A stretch of DNA of 64,000 bases from JBBSUQ01 sp964389755. Lineage in GTDB: Bacteria > Bacteroidota > Bacteroidia > Flavobacteriales_D > Crocinitomicaceae. Location: contig CAYMEW010000008.1 in NCBI GenBank assembly GCA_964389755.1, positions 1 through 64,000 on the forward strand. Reading direction: 5' to 3'. This document shows positions 9,344-18,276 of this stretch, piece by piece. The translations under genes were made by a program, and so were the position numbers. The notes under the pieces were generated by a model that saw only the letters and a program-made list of their open reading frames with translations, did not search any database and was not told the DNA's origin. Each line of letters opens with the position of its first letter. Within the stretch, counting starts at the first letter, position 1.

Positions 9344-9416
9344 AAAAAGTGAATGTCCGGCACCTTAGCCGGTGATTTATAACCTTGTATTATTGTCCTG
9401 AACGGAACGCTTTTCC

Positions 9417-10118
9417 TTAGCGGATGGCGGGTGGTGCGCGCATGCTTCTCCATTGCCCGGGAATGTCTTCCTGGATAAAAAAGCGAAAAGCGGTGATAAA
9501 CCGATGTGTCCTGAAGGACTTTATGAGGTGATAAATGAAATTATGCGGGTCATGCGACCTGAGAAAGCGGTGCAGGTCGGCCTGTGAGTCGAGGTCTTCG
9601 AGTACCGGCAGGAGATCCGGAATGCAACCTTTTGTCCGGAGATAATCTTCCAGCGCTCCTTCTAATGATGCGGTCTGCCAGGGAAGATTCTGAAACTCCC
9701 GTTCGTTGTAGAGTTCTTTCGAAAGTGAAAACAGATACGTGCCGCCATCACGCGCAGGTCCGATGCATTCGTTTCCTGCCCGGAGTTGTTTATGAACCGT
9801 TTGAAGCAATTCCCTGTTCAAATCCGGACAATCGTTCCCGATCACCACAAGCTGATCGATGCCTTTTTCGAAAAGTGCTGTAATTGCGGCGCTGAGTTTC
9901 TCCCCGAAAGAAGCCTGTTTTTCAGTGATGCCGAGTTTATAGGAGCAGTAGAGTTCGAGACCTTCGTTACGGATCATTTTCTCATTGGCTGCGATCAGTG
10001 CCTGGAAGAGCCTTACATTCTGACGACGTCCGATAGAAGGATCGAGCAATTTGAAGTGCGCTTCCTGTTCGGGGGAACGGCTAAACAACAAGAAGGCGAT
10101 ACGTCGGTTTTCAAACAT
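9417..10118 (-). CDS. DUF2064 (TIGR04282-type) glycosyltransferase-fold protein
   Basis: The product has 233 residues from the ATG at 10118. It shows the two hallmarks of the DUF2064 family: a D-C-P-D-L motif inside VIGNDCPDL (about 88-96) and GPARDGGTYL (about 120-129), which resemble the nucleotide-sugar sites of GT-A transferases. Some members are annotated as glycosyltransferases, but the reaction is generally unproven. The gene lies 73 bp upstream of susC on the same strand and could share its transcript. A start at 10151 would add 11 residues that do not look conserved. Confidence 0.75.
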   Translation of the reverse strand: MFENRRIAFLLFSRSPEQEAHFKLLDPSIGRRQNVRLFQALIAANEKMIRNEGLELYCSYKLGITEKQASFGEKLSAAITALFEKGIDQLVVIGNDCPDLNRELLQTVHKQLRAGNECIGPARDGGTYLFSLSKELYNEREFQNLPWQTASLEGALEDYLRTKGCIPDLLPVLEDLDSQADLHRFLRSHDPHNFIYHLIKSFRTHRFITAFRFFIQEDIPGQWRSMRAPPAIR

Positions 10119-10244
10119 AGTATACTGGTCGCGGACAAAGCTATGCATCAATCATTTTTGAAAGACGCACAACCCACCAATTATCAACAAATTTTGTTAA
10201 AATACGATGTAAGTGACCTTTTGGATTGGTCTACACCGAAAAAA

Positions 10245-10589
10245 TCAGAAATACTTCCAAAAGACGAGTACGGCAATCACGATCGAGATCAGTGAGGCGA
10301 TCAAAACAGCGGCCGCCGCAAAATCCTTGGCCTTCCGAATGCCTTCGTGCCTGTCGGTCGTGATGAAATCGCAGAGTTTTTCGAGGGCGGAATTGAGTGC
10401 TTCCAGGCCGAGCACGAGTGCGGATGTCAGTAATAACAAAACCCAGTCAGTGGCCGAAACGTGCAAGTAAAAGCCCGCGAGAACCACGATCCCGAGGGCC
10501 AGGACATGAATGCGGAAGTTCAGTTCGCTGCGCAGAAGGCCGAACAAGCCGCAAAAAGCATTTCGAAAAGCACGTAGGAGCCGGAGCAT
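10245..10589 (-). CDS. dgkA: Diacylglycerol/undecaprenol kinase (DgkA family)
   Basis: The product is 114 residues from the ATG at 10589; a TTG at 10616 would add nine. Three membrane helices and the family motifs are visible: an arginine-rich start with RAFRNAFCGL, SELNFRIH, the ALNSALEKLCD active-site helix with its acidic residues, and KAKDFAAAAVL. Enzymes of this family phosphorylate diacylglycerol (Gram-negatives) or undecaprenol (Gram-positives and probably many Bacteroidota) at the inner membrane. Which lipid is used here cannot be read from sequence. The gene is divergent from metH, with the metH promoter just upstream of it. Confidence 0.88.
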   Translation of the reverse strand: MLRLLRAFRNAFCGLFGLLRSELNFRIHVLALGIVVLAGFYLHVSATDWVLLLLTSALVLGLEALNSALEKLCDFITTDRHEGIRKAKDFAAAAVLIASLISIVIAVLVFWKYF

Positions 10590-10609
10590 ACGACAAAAGA
10601 AAGAAAAAC

Positions 10610-10640
10610 TTTGCAACTTCTCATCTTCTGCTTAACTTTG
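10610..10640 (+). promoter_or_regulatory. Bacteroidota promoter for the metH riboswitch transcript
   Basis: A -33 TTTG at 10610-10613 and a -7 TAACTTTG at 10633-10640 are separated by 19 nt, which fits the Bacteroidota consensus TTTG-N17-23-TAnnTTTG. Transcription would start a few bases later, just before the riboswitch aptamer that begins at 10662. Confidence 0.75.
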
Positions 10641-10661
10641 TGGCTCGTTCATTCAAATACA

Positions 10662-10764
10662 CTTATACAGAAAGGTGGAGGGACTGGCCCTGTGAAACCT
10701 TGGCAACCTGTTCTTACTGAAATAAGGTGCCAATTCCGATCCGTCGGCTGACGGAAAAGATAAG
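10662..10764 (+). ncRNA. SAM-I riboswitch (S box) upstream of metH
   Basis: The stretch has the SAM-I aptamer core: AGAAAGGTGGAGGGACTGG near 10669, then GAAACCTTGGCAACC near 10694, and AAGGTGCCAATTCC near 10723. The closing helix P1 pairs CTTAT (10662-10666) with ATAAG (10760-10764), and P4 is CCGTC/GACGG around 10741-10754. SAM binding normally shuts off the downstream methionine gene, here the homocysteine-binding half of methionine synthase, which starts 60 nt later. No clear terminator with a T-run follows. A weak hairpin (AGGAA/TTCCT near 10773-10784) is the only nearby candidate, so control may act on translation. Confidence 0.93.
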
Positions 10765-10824
10765 TTTATCAAAGGAAAATTCCTGCTGTAAGTGTGTAAG
10801 AAAAACGAACATTTACAGGTAACA

Positions 10825-11826
10825 ATGAACACGATCAAAGACATTCTCAATACACGTATCCTGGTGCTCGACGGCGCTATGGGAACAATGATCCAGCGGC
10901 ACGAGCTCACGGAGGACGATTTCCGCAAGGGCTGGTTCGAAGGACACAGCAAGTCCTTAAAAGGAAACAACGACCTGCTTTCGCTGACGCGTCCGGAGAT
11001 CATCCGTGACATTCACCGTCAGTATTTTGAGGCCGGGGCCGATATTGCCGAAACCAATACCTTTTCCGGAACACGCATTGCGCAGGCAGATTACGGCCTC
11101 GAAAGTGCCGTTTACGACATCAATTACCACTCGGCGAAACTGGCTCGCGAAGCCGCCGATGAATATACGGCAAAAACGCCCGACAAACCGCGTTTTGTTG
11201 CAGGTTCGATCGGTCCGACCAACCGCACGGCCTCCATTTCTCCGGACGTCAATGATCCCGGTTTCCGTGCGATCGATTTCGATGCGCTCGTGGAAGCATA
11301 CAGCGAACAGGTCAATGCCCTGCTCGACGGCGGCGTGGACCTGCTGCTGGTTGAAACAGTGTTCGACACGCTGAATGCGAAAGCTGCCCTCTTTGCGATC
11401 GACGAAGTTCTTGAGCAACGCGGAGCGGAAGTTCCCGTTATGGTTTCAGGTACAATCACCGACCAGAGCGGGCGCACGCTTACCGGTCAAACAACGGATG
11501 CTTTCCTGATCTCCGTGTCACACATGCCCCTGTTATCCATCGGGCTCAACTGTGCCCTCGGGGCTTCCATGATGCGACCGTATTTGCAGGTACTTGATCA
11601 AAACGCACCTTTCGCAGTAAGTGCGCATCCTAATGCCGGACTTCCCAACGAGTTCGGAGAGTATGACGAAACGCCCGAAAAGATGGCTGTTCAGATCAGG
11701 CAGTTCCTGGACGAGGGACTTGTAAATATCATCGGCGGATGTTGTGGTACCACACCCGAACACATTCGCGCGATCGCCGAACTGGCTCAAAATTATTCAC
11801 CCCGAAAAATTCCCGCGCACAACTAA
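10825..11826 (+). CDS. metH: Methionine synthase, homocysteine-binding subunit
   Basis: The 333-residue protein is the N-terminal homocysteine S-methyltransferase domain of MetH as a separate polypeptide. It opens with RILVLDGAMGTM, and the zinc ligands are visible as Cys243 (GLNCALG) and Cys306-Cys307 (GGCCGTTP). It activates homocysteine for methyl transfer from methylcobalamin. The ATG at 10825 was preferred to a GTG at 10792, which lies closer to the riboswitch and adds residues foreign to the family. The next gene encodes the remaining MetH domains and starts 2 bp after this stop, so the two must be co-translated parts of one enzyme. The division is at a domain border and is familiar in Flavobacteriia. 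Confidence 0.93.
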   Translation: MNTIKDILNTRILVLDGAMGTMIQRHELTEDDFRKGWFEGHSKSLKGNNDLLSLTRPEIIRDIHRQYFEAGADIAETNTFSGTRIAQADYGLESAVYDINYHSAKLAREAADEYTAKTPDKPRFVAGSIGPTNRTASISPDVNDPGFRAIDFDALVEAYSEQVNALLDGGVDLLLVETVFDTLNAKAALFAIDEVLEQRGAEVPVMVSGTITDQSGRTLTGQTTDAFLISVSHMPLLSIGLNCALGASMMRPYLQVLDQNAPFAVSAHPNAGLPNEFGEYDETPEKMAVQIRQFLDEGLVNIIGGCCGTTPEHIRAIAELAQNYSPRKIPAHN

Positions 11827-11828
11827 CT

Positions 11829-14501
11829 ATGAAGAACCAGGCAACTCTTAAACTTTCGGGCCTCGAACCACTGATCGTAACGCCCGTAAGCAATTTTGTG
11901 AATATCGGGGAACGCACGAACGTAACCGGTTCCCGCGCGTTCCTGCGCATGATCAGGGAAGAAGATTTCGAAGCTGCACTCGCGGTGGCACGCGACCAGG
12001 TAGAAGGCGGTGCACAGATCATCGACGTCAATATGGACGAAGGAATGATCGACGGACGCGAAGCCATGGTGAAGTTCCTGAACCTCATCGCAGCAGAACC
12101 GGACATTGCACGTGTTCCGGTCATGATCGACAGTTCAAAGTGGGAGATCATCGAAGCGGGCCTGAAATGCATCCAGGGAAAGGGGGTGGTCAACTCGATT
12201 TCCCTCAAAGAGGGGGAAGCCAATTTTATCAGCCAGGCTAAAAAAGTACGGCGCTACGGTGCCGCGGTGATCGTGATGGCCTTCGACGAACAGGGCCAGG
12301 CGGATTCTTACGAGCGACGTATTGAAATTTGCAAACGGTCTTACGACATCCTCGTGAACGTGGTTGGCTTTCCGAAGGAGGATATTATTTTCGATCCGAA
12401 CATCTTCCCGGTGGCAACCGGTATGGAAGAACACAATAACAATGCGCTGGATTTTTTCCGCGCCACACAGTGGATCCGCGAGAACCTGCCCGGTGCGCAC
12501 GTTAGTGGCGGTGTTTCGAACGTGTCTTTTTCTTTCCGTGGAAACAACGTGGTACGCGAAGCCATGCACGCCGCATTTTTGTACCATGGTATCCGGCACG
12601 GCATGGACATGGGAATCGTGAACCCCACGATGCTGGAAGTGTACGACGACATCGACAAAACGCTGCTGGAATACGTGGAGGACGTACTTTTAAACCGACG
12701 TCCGGATGCGACCGAACGTTTGCTGGAATACGCCGAAACGGTCAAAGGCGAAGGAAAAAAGAAAGAAGCCGACCTGCGCTGGCGGGAAGCTCCCGTCAAC
12801 GAGCGCCTCACACATGCACTCGTGAAAGGCATCGTGGATTTTATCGAGACGGACGTGGAAGAATGCCGCTTACAGTTCGAACGCCCGATCGAAGTGATCG
12901 AAGGTCCGCTGATGGATGGCATGAACGTGGTGGGCGACCTGTTCGGAAGCGGTAAAATGTTCCTGCCGCAGGTTGTAAAATCAGCCCGGGTCATGAAGAA
13001 GGCCGTGGCCTACCTGCTGCCATATATCGAAGCTGAAAAATCCGGTGAACGCAGAGCTGCCGGGAAAGTACTGCTGGCAACTGTAAAGGGTGACGTGCAC
13101 GACATCGGTAAGAACATCGTGGGCGTGGTACTCGGTTGCAATAACTACGAGGTACTTGATCTCGGAGTGATGGTTCCTTTTGAAAAGATCATCCAGACGG
13201 CTGTGGAAGAGCGTGTCGACATCATCGGGCTGAGCGGACTGATTACACCTTCGCTTGATGAAATGGTAACGGTAGCCAAAGAAATGCAGCGCGCGGCGCT
13301 TTCGATACCGCTGATGATCGGCGGAGCCACCACTTCGCGTGTCCATACGGCTGTGAAGATCGAACAGCATTTCGAGCTCGATCAGACCGTACATGTTTTA
13401 GACGCTTCCCGTTCGGTAACGGTTGTGGAGAGTTTACTCGGACCAAAGAAAGCAAACTTTGTGAAAGACATACGCGCGGATTATGAGCGCCTTCGGGTCC
13501 ATCATGAGAAGCATCGCGGAGCCAAGAAGATCGTGCCGATCGGGGTGGCACGTGAAAAGCAGTTCCGGGCAGACTTTTCCCCAGAGAACATTGCCATTCC
13601 TCAAAAGCCGGGAATTCATGTTTTTACTGATTTCGACCTCCGTGAACTGACGGACTATATCGACTGGACACCGTTCTTCCAAACCTGGGAACTGCATGGA
13701 AAGTACCCGGCCATTTTGTCTGACGACGTTGTGGGACAGGAAGCCACGCGGCTGTTCAAAGACGCACAGGAAATGCTCTCGCGCGTTATTTCCGAGAAAT
13801 GGATCACGGCAAGCGGAGTGGTGGGGATTTTCCCGGCGAATGCCGTTGGGGACGATATCGAATTGTATACGGATGACTCGCGCAAAGAAGTATTGCACGT
13901 ACAGCACACCTTACGTCAGCAAACCCAGAAAACACAGGGAGCTTCGCACCTGGCCCTGTCCGACTTCGTGGCTCCGAAAACGCAAGGAGTAAACGACTAC
14001 GTCGGCGGCTTCGTCGTAACAACCGGAAACGGAATCGAGGCGCATATTCAGCGTTTCGAAGCCGACCACGACGATTACAGTTCCATTTTACTCAAAGCGC
14101 TTGCCGACCGGTTAGCGGAAGCTTTTGCCGAAAAAATGCACGAGATCGTGCGGCGGGAACTCTGGGGATATGCGCACGACGAACATCTGACAAACGACGA
14201 CCTGATCCGGGAGAAATACCGCGGCATCCGTCCGGCACCGGGTTACCCGGCCTGCCCGGACCACACCGAAAAACGCGGCCTCTTTCAAATTCTCGATGCT
14301 ACCAAACACACCGGCGTTGAACTGACTGACAGCCTGGCGATGTACCCGGCATCTTCGGTGAGCGGCTGGTATTTTGCGCATCCGCAGAGCAAATATTTCG
14401 GGCTGGGCAAGATCGGAAAGGACCAGGTTGAAGACATCGCGCAGCGAAAAGGAGTTCCCACGGAAGAAATGGAACGCTGGCTAAGCAGCGTGATGATCTA
14501 A
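11829..14501 (+). CDS. metH: Methionine synthase, folate/B12/activation subunit
   Basis: The 890-residue protein carries the rest of MetH. It has a pterin-binding domain (about 10-290, with NIGERTNVTGS near the start), a cobalamin module with the B12 base-off motif DVHDIG (His about 423), and a C-terminal reactivation domain from about 570 with the SAM-binding RPAPGYPACPDH region. It moves methyl from 5-methyltetrahydrofolate to cobalamin and on to homocysteine, with SAM-dependent repair of oxidised cobalamin. The ATG at 11829 lies 2 bp after the stop of the homocysteine subunit. The metF gene that often follows in relatives is not here. Confidence 0.95.
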   Translation: MKNQATLKLSGLEPLIVTPVSNFVNIGERTNVTGSRAFLRMIREEDFEAALAVARDQVEGGAQIIDVNMDEGMIDGREAMVKFLNLIAAEPDIARVPVMIDSSKWEIIEAGLKCIQGKGVVNSISLKEGEANFISQAKKVRRYGAAVIVMAFDEQGQADSYERRIEICKRSYDILVNVVGFPKEDIIFDPNIFPVATGMEEHNNNALDFFRATQWIRENLPGAHVSGGVSNVSFSFRGNNVVREAMHAAFLYHGIRHGMDMGIVNPTMLEVYDDIDKTLLEYVEDVLLNRRPDATERLLEYAETVKGEGKKKEADLRWREAPVNERLTHALVKGIVDFIETDVEECRLQFERPIEVIEGPLMDGMNVVGDLFGSGKMFLPQVVKSARVMKKAVAYLLPYIEAEKSGERRAAGKVLLATVKGDVHDIGKNIVGVVLGCNNYEVLDLGVMVPFEKIIQTAVEERVDIIGLSGLITPSLDEMVTVAKEMQRAALSIPLMIGGATTSRVHTAVKIEQHFELDQTVHVLDASRSVTVVESLLGPKKANFVKDIRADYERLRVHHEKHRGAKKIVPIGVAREKQFRADFSPENIAIPQKPGIHVFTDFDLRELTDYIDWTPFFQTWELHGKYPAILSDDVVGQEATRLFKDAQEMLSRVISEKWITASGVVGIFPANAVGDDIELYTDDSRKEVLHVQHTLRQQTQKTQGASHLALSDFVAPKTQGVNDYVGGFVVTTGNGIEAHIQRFEADHDDYSSILLKALADRLAEAFAEKMHEIVRRELWGYAHDEHLTNDDLIREKYRGIRPAPGYPACPDHTEKRGLFQILDATKHTGVELTDSLAMYPASSVSGWYFAHPQSKYFGLGKIGKDQVEDIAQRKGVPTEEMERWLSSVMI

Positions 14502-14743
14502 AAACACGTTGCAAGCGCACCACAGATTAAACGGCAGCTTCGCCGGAGGCGAACTACAGTGGGAAGCCGGGCCTGAAAGGGGTGCCCATATAATAAAGAA
14601 TGATAAATCAACTTACTTGCAAAGAGGAGTAGCTCAATTATTCCCTATTTTTGATTTTAAAACATAACTTTGAGGCACGAAATACATACCTTATCGGTTA
14701 AGGCGTATTTCCGAAAAAGTTCCGAACCCGTTAAACGAATAAT
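14502..14743 (+). other. metH trailer and carbonic anhydrase leader
   Basis: The gap contains a perfect 6-bp hairpin, TTCGCC/GGCGAA (14539-14553, loop GGA), 38 bp after the metH stop. It lacks a T-run, so it may be a weak terminator or an RNA-stabilising stem. A G-rich patch near 14560-14590 follows. A phrase near 14626 (GAGTAGCTCAATT) resembles a tRNA D-arm, but no tRNA can be folded. Confidence 0.4.
14665..14672 (+). promoter_or_regulatory. -7 box for carbonic anhydrase
   Basis: TAACTTTG matches the Bacteroidota -7 consensus exactly and lies 71 nt before the start codon in AT-rich intergenic DNA. A TTTG at the ideal -33 distance is not evident. Confidence 0.45.
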
Positions 14744-15379
14744 ATGGATAAGTTTTATAAGTCGCTTCTCGAGAACAACAAGACCTGGGCAAAGGCGAAG
14801 ATCGCGCAGCAGGAAGATTATTTCACCAAACAGGCCGAAGGTCAGCGCCCGCCAGTACTCTGGATCGGTTGCGCAGACAGCCGCGTTCCGGCTACGGAAA
14901 TTACGAGTACCGGTCTGGGTGACATCTTCGTGCACCGTAACATTGCAAATATGGTGATTTCCACGGATGTCAACCTGCTTTCTGTAATGGACTATGCGAT
15001 CAATGCGCTCCAGGTGAAACACGTGATCGTGTGCGGCCATCATGGCTGCGGTGGTGTGCAGGCAGCGATGGGTAATCAGCACATCGGGCTGATCGACAAC
15101 TGGATCCGGCACATTAAAGATGTCGGACGCCAACACAAAGCGGAACTGGACGAAATTACGGACCCCCAGAAAAAGTTCGACCGTCTCGTGGAACTGAACG
15201 TTAAGGAACAGGTACGCAATGCAGCACGCACAACGATCGTGCAACAGGCCTGGCAAAACGGACAGGAACTGCACGTTCACGGTTGGGTCTACGGAATTGG
15301 TGACGGACTGATCCGGGATCTCAACATCAGCCTGAGCGACGCTTCTTCACTGGATACGCTCGACCAGCTGCAATTCTGA
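14744..15379 (+). CDS. can: Beta-class carbonic anhydrase
   Basis: The 211-residue protein converts CO2 and water to bicarbonate in the cytoplasm. The zinc ligands and helper residues are visible: Cys43 and Asp45-Arg47 in GCADSRVP, then His99 and Cys102 in CGHHGCGGV. Length and layout match beta carbonic anhydrases. Its stop shares one base with the ATG of the next gene (AlkD-like), so the two are probably one transcript. The bicarbonate could feed the biotin carboxylase encoded about 23 kb away, but this is a general metabolic link only. Confidence 0.95.
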   Translation: MDKFYKSLLENNKTWAKAKIAQQEDYFTKQAEGQRPPVLWIGCADSRVPATEITSTGLGDIFVHRNIANMVISTDVNLLSVMDYAINALQVKHVIVCGHHGCGGVQAAMGNQHIGLIDNWIRHIKDVGRQHKAELDEITDPQKKFDRLVELNVKEQVRNAARTTIVQQAWQNGQELHVHGWVYGIGDGLIRDLNISLSDASSLDTLDQLQF

Positions 15380-16056
15380 TGTCCGACGTGCAGGAGGTGT
15401 TCTTGCTGCTGGATGAAGCAATGGACCGGTACCGGAATCCTGAAATTGCGCAGCAACAGTCAAATTACATGCGCGGGATCTTCCCTTTTGCGGGCATCAA
15501 GGCTCCTGTGCGCCACGCCATTGAAAAAAACTGGTCGAACCAACTGAAGGACATCGCACCGGCACTGAAATGGGAACTCGTGGAAGCCCTGTGGATAAAA
15601 CCGGAGCGCGAATACCAGCAACTGGCCATCGACTGGATGAGTAACTGGAAAAAGGCGCGCTGGGAAGAAACGGACGGCCCACAACTAGAAAAGTACCTCG
15701 TTTCCAAAAGCTGGTGGGACAGTGTGGATCCGCTTGCGGCGAATTGTGTGGGCACCTGGCTTACCTGTTTTCCCGAAAGAAAGCAGGCAACGATCGAACG
15801 GTGGCGAAACTCGGACAATCTCTGGCTGAAACGCAGTTGCCTCATCTTCCAGTTGCGTTATAAAAACGATACGGATTTCGGCTTGCTCTGTTCGCTGATC
15901 GAACAATTTCGCGGAGAAAAAGAATTTTTTATCCAGAAGGCGATCGGCTGGTCGCTCCGGCAATATTCAAAGTATGAACCGGAAGCTGTGTCTGCTTTTA
16001 TAGCTTCCACCGAACTGTCAGGGCTGGCCCGAAGAGAAGCATCCAAATACCTCTGA
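15379..16056 (+). CDS. AlkD-like DNA alkylation repair protein (HEAT-like)
   Basis: The product has 225 residues and is almost all helix, in the HEAT-like repeat pattern of the AlkC/AlkD family, which remove bulky or cationic alkylated bases from DNA. Conserved phrases include WWDSVDPLA (about 112-120), NLWLKRSCLIFQL (about 147-159) and IQKAIGWSLRQYSK (about 185-198). The DNA-facing Trp, Asp and Arg residues of the family appear to be present. Its ATG overlaps the carbonic anhydrase stop by one base. Confidence 0.85.
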   Translation: MSDVQEVFLLLDEAMDRYRNPEIAQQQSNYMRGIFPFAGIKAPVRHAIEKNWSNQLKDIAPALKWELVEALWIKPEREYQQLAIDWMSNWKKARWEETDGPQLEKYLVSKSWWDSVDPLAANCVGTWLTCFPERKQATIERWRNSDNLWLKRSCLIFQLRYKNDTDFGLLCSLIEQFRGEKEFFIQKAIGWSLRQYSKYEPEAVSAFIASTELSGLARREASKYL

Positions 16057-16077
16057 TGAACTTCGGTCGGTATTCAC

Positions 16078-16085
16078 TAAATTTG
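16078..16085 (+). promoter_or_regulatory. -7 box directly before hemJ start
   Basis: TAAATTTG fits TAnnTTTG and is followed by only four bases (CGCT) before the ATG at 16090. If used, the transcript would start at or next to the start codon, with essentially no leader. No strong TTTG is seen at -33, where the end of the AlkD-like gene lies. Confidence 0.5.
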
Positions 16086-16089
16086 CGCT

Positions 16090-16623
16090 ATGAACCCGTA
16101 TGATCTCGTTAAATCCCTGCACATTATCTTCGTGGTAAGTTGGTTTGCCGGACTTTTTTACATCGTGAGGCTTTTCATCTACCACACGGAGGCGCAGGAA
16201 GACCCCGAACCGAAAAAGGGAATTCTCTCCGAACAATTTGTCGTGATGGAGCGCAAACTGTGGTGGATCATTACGACCCCGGCCATGGTTCTGACTTTGC
16301 TTTTCGGAAGCTGGATGGTCTGGTTAAACCCGGCCCTGCTGAAAATGCCCTGGCTTCACCTTAAACTTGGCTTTGTAGCTTTGCTGCTCGTTTATCATTT
16401 CGTTTGTCAACGGATCCTGAAGAACCTCGCAAAAGGCATTTTTCGCTGGAAAAGCCAAGGGTTACGCATGTGGAATGAAGTCGCAACGCTCGCACTTGTT
16501 TCCATCGTTTTTATCGTGGTGACCAAAGGACAAATGAACTGGTGGAAAGGCGTAATCGGATTTTTCGCAACCGCGATCGGCCTCATGATCCTGATCCGGC
16601 TCTATAAAAAATTCCGCAGATGA
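16090..16623 (+). CDS. hemJ: Protoporphyrinogen IX oxidase HemJ
   Basis: The 177-residue inner-membrane protein matches HemJ (UPF0093), which oxidises protoporphyrinogen IX to protoporphyrin IX late in haem synthesis. The family signature is clear: SLHIIFVVSWFAGLFYIVR with the essential His11, the MERKLWWI stretch, and WLHLKLGFV with the essential Lys92. Five membrane segments are expected, including an extra one at the C-terminus. Its stop overlaps the next ATG (ATGA at 16620-16623), so the glycosyltransferase gene is translationally coupled to it. Confidence 0.92.
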   Translation: MNPYDLVKSLHIIFVVSWFAGLFYIVRLFIYHTEAQEDPEPKKGILSEQFVVMERKLWWIITTPAMVLTLLFGSWMVWLNPALLKMPWLHLKLGFVALLLVYHFVCQRILKNLAKGIFRWKSQGLRMWNEVATLALVSIVFIVVTKGQMNWWKGVIGFFATAIGLMILIRLYKKFRR

Positions 16624-18176
16624 GCGAATTTCTCACTCAGCTTACGACCTCTCAGTGGGTTACGGTTTCCTGTTGGGTGATCTTCCTCCTTTTAAGTTGT
16701 TTCCTTTTTTACCGGAAGTCGCGTTTTTTCGGGGTTTCCCTGTTCGCAACTGCCATTTCGATCGCATGGCTTTTTTCAGGGCTTTTCCCCTTCCTTTTTC
16801 CGTGGGACGAACAGTTTCATGCGCTAGTGGCAAAAAACACCGGTTGGAACTTCCTGCACCCGCAACTGTACCCGATCCATCAGTTTAAGGGATTCAACGG
16901 AAACTGGGCTTCATCCTACGTCTGGTTACACAAACCACCGCTTTTTACCTGGCAAATGGCCGCCAGCGTTCAAGTCTTCGGAAATACGCTGTTCGCGGTG
17001 CGCTTTCCCTCCGTTTTACTATTTGGTTTTTTAAGTGTTGCCACCTACGACATCGGGCGAATTGCCTTTGACCGGCGTGCCGGATTTATCAGCGCACTCC
17101 TGATCACACACGCCGCTTACCTGCTTCTGCTTGTCAGCGGAAACCAGGGAATCGATCACAATGACCTGGCATTTGTAGCGTATACAACTTTCTCCGTGTG
17201 GGCCTTTTTCCATTTTTTAAATTCAAATTTGCGAAAATGGCTGATTTGGATCGGGATTTTTGCCGGATGTGCCATTCTCACGAAATGGCTGACGGGTCTG
17301 CTCGTCTTTCTACCCTTTGGCGTCTGGGTCCTCAGCAGTTTGCGACGGAAGGAATTTGTTGTTCGCCTTCGCTCCGCTTTGCTCGCCTTCGGGGTGTGTC
17401 TCCTGGTCGTTTTACCGTGGCACATCTATACTTTCATACGCTTCCCCAAACTGGCCGCCTCGGAAATGCAGTACAATGCGCTTCATTTTTCGGTGCCGGT
17501 GGAAGGGCATTCCGGGAACTTCCTATACTATTATGACGGTCTGAGCGATCTCTTTTTTCATCGTTTCGACTTCCTGCTCGTTTTGGTTATATCCCTGTTA
17601 ATCGTGGGGATTCGTCATTACACGAACCGCTTTTTGGCATACATGCTCCTGATGATCGCGTTTATCTTCTGTTTCTTTTCCCTGGCAGCTACGAAAATGC
17701 CCTCTTTCATCGTGCCCGCTGTTCCCTTTGTACTGGTGATCATTGGCGGAGGAATTTCCACCCTTGCATCCTTTTTTTCACGGAGAGCCGTAGCCGTTTC
17801 CGTAACGGTTATCGCGACCTGTATTCTTACAAACTGGATGCTGCACATTCGGCTTGTCGATAACCGGCTTGGCATCAGTGATACGCACGAACCCGGCTTT
17901 CAGAATTATGCCCTGCAATTAAAAGCGTATGCCGCTGAGCACAGTTTACACAACCGAAAATCACTCGTCTTCGGCTTCGATGGTTCGGCATATCCGCAAA
18001 TAGCCTGGATGTATTACGAGGATGATATCGTTTATCCTTTCTATCCCTCGTTGGAACAACTCCGGGAAATGCAGCACAAAGGGTATACGATCTCGCTGCA
18101 TGAAAGCGAGCGATTACCCGAAGAACTGAAAGGACTGCCGTATGTTCGCTACCTGCCGCACTTCAGTCCGAAGTAA
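16620..18176 (+). CDS. ArnT/PMT-like GT-C glycosyltransferase
   Basis: The 518-residue protein has about 11-12 membrane helices and the GT-C architecture. The first periplasmic loop carries the acidic motif PWDEQFHALVAKN (Asp63-Glu64), the usual catalytic Asp/Glu of polyprenyl-phosphate-sugar-dependent transferases such as ArnT and PMT. A second conserved loop (PPLFTWQMA, about 103-111) fits too. It likely transfers a sugar from a lipid carrier to an envelope glycan, lipid or protein on the periplasmic side. The true acceptor is unknown. It overlaps hemJ by 4 bp and is followed by the crotonase gene. Confidence 0.82.
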   Translation: MSEFLTQLTTSQWVTVSCWVIFLLLSCFLFYRKSRFFGVSLFATAISIAWLFSGLFPFLFPWDEQFHALVAKNTGWNFLHPQLYPIHQFKGFNGNWASSYVWLHKPPLFTWQMAASVQVFGNTLFAVRFPSVLLFGFLSVATYDIGRIAFDRRAGFISALLITHAAYLLLLVSGNQGIDHNDLAFVAYTTFSVWAFFHFLNSNLRKWLIWIGIFAGCAILTKWLTGLLVFLPFGVWVLSSLRRKEFVVRLRSALLAFGVCLLVVLPWHIYTFIRFPKLAASEMQYNALHFSVPVEGHSGNFLYYYDGLSDLFFHRFDFLLVLVISLLIVGIRHYTNRFLAYMLLMIAFIFCFFSLAATKMPSFIVPAVPFVLVIIGGGISTLASFFSRRAVAVSVTVIATCILTNWMLHIRLVDNRLGISDTHEPGFQNYALQLKAYAAEHSLHNRKSLVFGFDGSAYPQIAWMYYEDDIVYPFYPSLEQLREMQHKGYTISLHESERLPEELKGLPYVRYLPHFSPK

Positions 18177-18276
18177 TTCTCACACAGAAAGCGCTTTCAA
18201 CCGGCAAATCCACGGGGATTTTTATCTCCAAAACCTGAAAGATGCGTTATCTTTACCTGAAATTGAAATTAACGAC

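Noticed and set aside
11780..11840. Apparent frameshift in metH
   Set aside because: The break lies at the domain border, with a clean stop and a new ATG 2 bp later, and both halves have full family ends; the split form is familiar in Flavobacteriia.
14626..14650. tRNA-like phrase (GAGTAGCTCAATT)
   Set aside because: Only a D-arm-like piece; no acceptor stem, anticodon arm or T-arm can be formed around it.
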